NCBI GenBank assembly: GCA_030710605.1
Contig: CP092877.1
Coordinates: 558,001-622,000 of the forward strand
DNA length: 64,000 nt
Source of the DNA: Cordylochernes scorpioides
Taxonomy: Eukaryota; Arthropoda; Arachnida; Pseudoscorpiones; Chernetidae
Reading direction: 5' to 3'
Part shown: positions 59,785-64,000 of the stretch, one piece after another
Position numbering within the stretch: position 1 is the stretch's first letter
How the letters are laid out: every line of letters starts with the position of its first letter
Notes under the pieces: generated by a model
Databases searched by the model: none
Told to the model about the DNA's origin: nothing
Seen by the model: the letters and a program-made list of their open reading frames with translations, nothing else
Translations under genes and position numbers: made by a program

Positions 59785-60081
59785 ATACCATGTGAGCAAT
59801 GCTCCGCTACTTACGTAGGTGAGACGGGTAGAACTGTTGCCATCAGGATGTCTGAGCACTCCCGTAACATATCTAACCATGACTCCAAATCTCTCATATA
59901 TCAACACATACAGGACACAGGCCATACTTTTAACATCAAACACCCTACAATACATTACAGACGCATCCGTAACCAACATCAAAGACTAATACTAGAATCC
60001 ATAGAATCCCATAAGCAAGGCAGCATCAACAGAAAAATCGACCTCCCTGAAGCCTATCACGCTCTCCTGGCCTTCATGTAG
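59785..60081 (+). pseudogene. Penelope-like element GIY-YIG endonuclease fragment
   Basis: The plus-strand frame encodes IPCEQCSATYVGETGRTVAI and RMSEHSRNI, then HIQDTGHTFNIKHPTI..LILESIES, ending LPEAYHALLAFM with a TAG stop at 60079-60081. This is the C-terminal GIY-YIG nuclease of Penelope-like retroelements (Y-V-G-E-T-G-R and R..EH are the hallmark residues). The reverse transcriptase upstream is missing: the frame is joined to Helitron-B sequence at about 59785 in GGGATATACC|ATG, a 5' truncation typical of retroposition. The open frame that starts at 59698 therefore has ~29 Helitron-derived residues at its N-terminus. It is not autonomous. Confidence 0.88.
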
Positions 60082-60395
60082 TTCTCCCTATAGTTGCCCA
60101 TGTCAGTCATGTACTATATTTCAACGATATTCCAATTCCAATTATAAAATTAGCATCTCTTTTTGAAGAATAGATTCTCTATATGCATTATTTCATAGTG
60201 ATGTAAATTTCTTATTTGCAATTCTCTTTACCATAGTTATGTAAATATCATAGATGTATTTATTCTTGTCTGCCATGTCTACCATGTTTGTATCGTCACG
60301 TTTGCTTTATACTGCCTGTCGAAGGGTTTTCACCCGAAAGCTTGCGTTTATTTAAATTGTTTAAGAAACTTGTCTTCTTTTATTCTATTGATTAT
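60082..60395 (+). mobile_element. Penelope-like element 3' untranslated region
   Basis: About 310 bp between the endonuclease stop and the (AAT)n array. It contains at 60316-60345 a small stem (GAAGGG-TTTTCA-CCC) followed by GAAA and preceded by CTGTC, recalling the hammerhead motifs carried by Penelope elements. Ends near CTTTTATTCTATTGATTATA. Confidence 0.55.
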
Positions 60396-60685
60396 AATAA
60401 ATAATATAATAATTATTATATTATTATTATTATTTTATTATCCCTATATATAGTCACGACCGTCATGGGCCGGTGGGCCGGCCGGCCGGTTCTGTCACGG
60501 ATGCGCGCGAATCATCATTATGATCATTATCATTATCTAATGATAATAATAAAATAATAATAATTATAATTATTATTATTATTATCCATCATCAACATAT
60601 ATAGTCACGACCGTCATGGGCCGGCCGGCCGGTTCTGTCACGGATGCGCGCGCATCATCATTATGATCATTATCATTATCTAATG

Positions 60686-60717
<32 letters not shown>

Positions 60718-60836
60718 TATTATATTATTATTATTATCCATCCCTATATATAGTCACGACCGTCATGGGCCGGCTGGCCGGCCGGCCGGTTCTGTCACGG
60801 ATGCGCGCGCATCATCATTATGATCATTATCTAATG

Positions 60837-60868
<32 letters not shown>

Positions 60869-61065
60869 TATTATTATATTATTATTATTATCCCTATATA
60901 TAGTCACGACCGTCATGGGCCGGTTCTGTCACGGATGCGCGCGCATCATCATTATGATCATTATCATTATCTAATGATAATAATAATAATAATAATAATA
61001 ATAATTATTATTATTATATTATTATTATATAGTCACAACCGTCTTTCCTCAATTCCTCAATTCCT
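60396..61065. repeat. Composite (AAT)n / GCGCGC array, inverse of 45200-46460
   Basis: Four units of about 145-190 bp: TATATAGTCACGACCGTC, ATGGGCCGG(CCGGCCGG), TCTGTCACGGATGCGCGCGC and ATCATTATGATCATTATC, then (AATAAT)n(ATTATT)n. GGCCGGCCGGCC stretches are specific to this array. The long Ile-rich frames at 60765-60974 and 60935-61297 are low-complexity artefacts. Confidence 0.85.
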
Positions 61066-61573
61066 CATCGGCCGCTGTCACGGATGCGCGCGCACAGGGA
61101 GGTCACGTGCTCGCCGGCAGCCAACGGGCGCGCGCCGCCGGCATTACGTCCTTGATTATAAACACAAGGTAATAAGGCCAAATAAAAAAATAGTGTGTGA
61201 TAAGGCACAATTTGGATTATCTACTTATTTAATTGCCTTATTCTCTTTGTGTGAAGTTCACTGTGTGAAGTTAACGGATAGATTTTGGTCAGAATAGATA
61301 AAATAAAAAAAGTGTCAAGGGATGGGAATCGAACCCACGACCTTCCGCTTACCGGGCAGATGCCATGACCACTAGGCTACCCTGGACATATTTTTCCGTT
61401 CACATTTTTATTTTTATATTTTCAAGACACACACAGTTTGGGGCGGGACGTTTCACAAGAGAGACATCCACAGCGCCAATTTATAATTTAACAAATAGTA
61501 TTTTAATTAAAACATTTTTAAAATATATACACACTCGGGTAAAACCCGGGCGTTGCCCGGGCCATTCGTCTAG
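61066..61573 (+). mobile_element. Helitron-A with tRNA-Thr-like sequence
   Basis: A GC-rich leader (GGTCACGTGCTCGCCGGCAG, shared with the 73-bp-repeat Helitrons), ATCTACTTATTTAATTGCCTT (5'-end-like, near 61220), the tRNA-like gene, and a 3' end with CTAG at 61570-61573. Confidence 0.65.
61314..61387 (-). tRNA. tRNA-Thr-like (anticodon GGT), probably a pseudogene
   Basis: A 74-nt cloverleaf on the minus strand: acceptor GTCCAGG/CCTTGAC with one mismatch, D-stem GCC/GGC, anticodon stem TCTGC/GCGGA, T-arm GTGGG TTCGATT CCCAT. The anticodon loop CCGGTAA gives GGT (threonine), but position 33 is C instead of the near-invariant U, and GGT is not the normal eukaryotic Thr anticodon. Likely a tRNA-derived repeat or decayed copy. 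Confidence 0.5.
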
Positions 61574-61891
61574 TTAATATATAGTCACGACCGTCTTTCC
61601 TCAATTCTTCATCGCTGTCACGGATGCGCGCGCATCATCATTATGATCATTATCTTCCATAGAAGCTTCTATCTTTATAATTATGTATATTTACAAAAAG
61701 TCAATTCGCTCGCGCCTCTAACGGTGAAAATGAGGGGTAATACCAGCTGACCTAATGTACATGTAAAGTTTGGAGCGGGACGTTTCACAAGAGTGACATC
61801 CACGGCTCCAATTTATAATTGTAACAAATAGTATTTGAATAAAAACATTCAATCGGGTAAAACACGGGCGTTCCCCGGGTCATTCGTCTAG
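61574..61891 (+). mobile_element. Helitron-A copy with GCGCGC leader
   Basis: GTCACGACCGTCTTTCCTCA, then the GCGCGCATCATCATTATGAT piece, TAGAAGCTTCTATC, the Helitron-A body and a 3' end with CTAG at 61888-61891 (stem-loop GGGCGTTCCCCGGG, slightly altered). No gene. Confidence 0.65.
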
Positions 61892-62500
61892 TTAATATAT
61901 ATAGTCACGACCGTCTTTCCTCAATTCCTCATCCGCCGCTGTCACGGATGCGCGCGCAAAGGGAGGTCACGTGCTCGCCGGCAGCCAACGGGCGCGCGCC
62001 GCCGGCATTACGTCATAGATTATAAACACAAGGTAATAAGACCTAATCCAAATAAATAAATAGTGTGTGATAAGGCACAATTTTGATTATGTTTAATACA
62101 GTTATCAGCGTCATGCACAATTCTGTCACGGTAAGTGTCAAGTTACGGTAAGTAGAAATTTAAAAATTAAAAAAAGATGCCGAAACCCGGGATCGAACCA
62201 GGGACCTTTAGATATTCAGTCTAACGCTCTCCTAACTGAGCTATTTCGGCTTATTTTATTTATTTCTATAGAAGCTTCTATCTTTATAATTATGTATATT
62301 TACAAAAAGTCAATTCGCTCGCGCCTCTAGCGGTGAAAATGAGGGGTAATACCAGCTGACCTAATGTACATGTAAAGTTTGGAGCGGGACGTTTCACAAG
62401 AGTGACATCCACGGCTCCAATTTATAATTGTAACAAATAGTATTTGAATAAAAACATTCAATCGGGTAAAACACGGGCGTTGCCCGGGTCATTCGTCTAG
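61892..62500 (+). mobile_element. Helitron-A with tRNA-Phe-like gene
   Basis: The same leader with GGTCACGTGCTCGCCGGCAG, the tRNA at 62179-62250, the Helitron-A body and CTAG at 62497-62500. Confidence 0.65.
62179..62250 (-). tRNA. tRNA-Phe (GAA), T37 variant, copy 1
   Basis: A 72-nt cloverleaf on the minus strand with fully paired arms: acceptor GCCGAAA/TTTCGGC, D-arm GCTC AGTTAGGA GAGC, anticodon stem TTAGA/TCTAA, T-arm CCTGG TTCGATC CCGGG. Anticodon GAA. Position 37 is T where eukaryotic tRNA-Phe has G (the wybutosine site), so decoding would be altered if expressed. On the minus strand it is followed by ATCTTTTTTTAATT, a good Pol III terminator. Confidence 0.75.
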
Positions 62501-63309
62501 TTAATATATATAGTCACGACCGTCTTTCCTCAATTCCTCATCGGCCGCTGTCACGGATGCGCGCGCATCATCATTATGATCATTATCATTATCTAATGAT
62601 AATAATAATAATTATTATTATCATATTATTATTATTAATATATATAGTCACGACCGTTTTTCCTCATTCCTCATCGGCCGCCTCTGTCACGGATGCGCGC
62701 GCAAAGGGAGGTCACGTGCTCGCCGGCAGCCAACGGGCGCGCGCCGCCGGCATTACGTCAAAGATTATAAACACAAGGTAATAAGGCCAAATAAAAAAAT
62801 AGTGTGTGATAAGGCACAATTTGGATTATAGATTATAAACACAAGGTAATAAGACCTAATCCAAATAAATAAATAGTGTGTGATAAGGCACAATTTGGAT
62901 TATATTTAATACAGTTATCAGCGTCATGCACAATTCTGTCACGTTAAGTGTCAAGTTCCGGTAAGTAGAAATTTAAAAATTAAAAAAAGATGCCGAAACC
63001 CGGGATCGAACCAGGGACCTTTAGATATTCAGTCTAACGCTCTCCTAACTGAGCTATTTCGGCTTATTTTATTTATTTCTATAGAAGCTTCTATCTTTAT
63101 AATTATGTTTATTTACAAAAAGTCAATTCGCTCGCGTCTCTAGCGGTGAAAATGAGGGGTAATACCAGCTGACCTAATGTACATGTAAAGTTTGGAGCGG
63201 GACGTTTCACAAGAGTGACATCCACGGCTCCAATTTATAATTGTAACAAAAGTATTTGAATAAAGACATTCAATCGGGTAAAACACGGGCGTTGCCCGGG
63301 TCATTCGGC
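62501..63309 (+). mobile_element. Helitron-A with tRNA-Phe-like gene, second copy
   Basis: Repeats the organisation of 61892-62500, with an added (AATAAT)n block (62580-62640) and a duplicated ~65-bp segment (TATAAACACAAGGTAATAAG at 62765 and 62830). The 3' end reads GGGCGTTGCCCGGGTCATTC then GGCTAT, so CTAG has become CTAT. Confidence 0.65.
62992..63063 (-). tRNA. tRNA-Phe (GAA), T37 variant, copy 2
   Basis: Identical in sequence to the copy at 62179-62250, including T37, as expected for duplication of the surrounding Helitron. The same terminator tract follows. Confidence 0.75.
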
Positions 63310-63404
63310 TATTATTAATATATATCAGAGTCATCAACAATCAATTCTGTCACCGTTGGCTTTTGTGAATGGAATAAATACCCAAATATGGCCATTTATT
63401 ATAA
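63310..63404 (+). mobile_element. Helitron-A-like 5' region leading to tRNA-Gly
   Basis: CAGAGTCATCAACAATCAAT ... AAATACCCAAATATGGCCAT matches the sequence just before the tRNA-Gly copies at 35531 and 37562. Confidence 0.6.
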
Positions 63405-63474
63405 GCATCGGTGGTTCAGTGGTAGAATGCTCGCCTGCCACGCGGGCGGCCCGGGTTCGATTCCCGGCCGATGC
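63405..63474 (+). tRNA. tRNA-Gly (GCC), canonical
   Basis: A 70-nt cloverleaf with every stem paired, anticodon GCC, intact A and B boxes and an immediate T10 terminator. Identical to 35531-35600 in the mature region. The sequence after it is unlike the Helitron copies, so this is the best candidate for a non-mobilised or still functional gene. Confidence 0.88.
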
Positions 63475-64000
63475 TTTTTTTTTTACAATTTTAAATATTA
63501 TATTTTAAAACGGTACGTTCTACACCAGGTAAAATAGTAGATTTCTGTAATAGAGGTATAACCCAGGAACGCAGAACGCCAACTACTCGGCATAGAACTA
63601 TTTGAACTAATACAAAAAAACCTATTATTGTCCATAGTTTCAATAAAAATATATATGTGCATTTCCCATAAATATCAAAAGTTGAACTCACAAGCGCCAA
63701 GGCTGACCTAATATTATATAATTTGAGAAACAATTTAAACTAGCGCAAAACATGTTTTAAACTTGAAATAGCTATTTTACTGTTCTGACTATCTTTTCTA
63801 CTTTATAATTTTATTTCTTTTCTACCAAAGCACACGTATTTTAGAGAAATCTCGGAATTTTGGCTTTGAATACTCATTTCTTGATTTATCAGTAAATACT
63901 TTGATCACGATAATGGGTCGTTGAAGTACAGCTTGCATCACGATGAAAAGGATCAACAGATCGAATTCTGTACGTGCTTTGCTTTTCTCGATTGTCAAGA
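63475..64000. other. Unique sequence at window end, no supported gene
   Basis: Not matched elsewhere in the window. An 80-codon minus frame (63491-63733) is hydrophobic (long Leu/Ile/Val/Phe run in its middle) but has no recognised domain and no supporting signals. It could be a fragment of an exon or chance. Confidence 0.4.

Noticed and set aside
60765-61297. ORFs with long Ile runs
   Set aside because: Reading of (AAT)n/(ATA)n microsatellite; not proteins.
63491-63733. 80-codon hydrophobic ORF near the right edge as a membrane protein
   Set aside because: No domain, signal or conservation evidence; too short to call.

Overview
The window is non-coding-rich, AT-rich eukaryotic DNA, almost certainly from an arthropod nuclear genome. 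Two classes of evidence support this: eukaryotic-type tRNAs and U2 snRNA fragments, and animal mobile-element families (Helitron, Ty1/copia, Ty3/gypsy, pogo/Tigger, Penelope). An arachnid is only a guess. Nearly every base is mobile element or mobile-element-derived tandem repeat. The only plausible host-type genes are two near-identical intronless 505-codon ankyrin-repeat genes on the minus strand, plus several tRNA genes.

Layout. 1-581 Helitron-like sequence; 582-2757 5'-truncated, frameshifted Ty1/copia pol with its 3' LTR. 2758-9297 is copy A of a segmental duplication (nested MITEs, ankyrin gene A, 66-bp minisatellite). 9272-9872 holds a 73-bp minisatellite in a Helitron and 9873-11170 is AT-rich with no gene seen. 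11171-19197 is a mosaic of Helitron copies with a 206-bp minisatellite, a tRNA-Gly, two U2 snRNA fragments and a small Tigger-like MITE. 19198-27135 is copy B of the duplication (same content plus a 1.47-kb decayed Tigger). 27110-29294 is two tail-to-head Helitrons with tRNA-Gly modules. 29426-34516 is two Helitrons in opposite orientation, filled with 73-bp repeats. 34517-43002 is 66-bp arrays and tRNA-bearing Helitrons, interrupted at 39602-42659 by a young LTR retrotransposon. 43003-50048 is further Helitron mosaic with (AAT)n/GCGCGC arrays, a 478-bp near-palindrome carrying hammerhead-ribozyme strands, a retroposon and a Tigger MITE. 50049-58210 holds remains of two protein-coding Helitrons on the minus strand. 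58211-64000 has a Penelope endonuclease fragment, more arrays, two tRNA-Phe-like genes, a tRNA-Thr-like sequence and a tRNA-Gly.

Most notable. (1) The LTR retrotransposon at 39602-42659 has identical 311-bp LTRs and a 5-bp target duplication. Its 824-codon ORF keeps Gag, protease, the very start of RT and the integrase tail, but the rest of Pol is replaced in frame by a KH domain closely resembling KH3 of hnRNP K, a captured host RNA-binding module. (2) The palindrome at 46715-47192 contains every invariant hammerhead core residue and three perfectly complementary stems, but the strands occur in a non-canonical order. (3) The two ankyrin genes differ by about 26 replacement and only about 4 silent changes, while both stay open. 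(4) Helitrons here have repeatedly picked up tRNA-Gly, apparently U2 snRNA, and minisatellites whose unit shares the end motif of a local DNA transposon.
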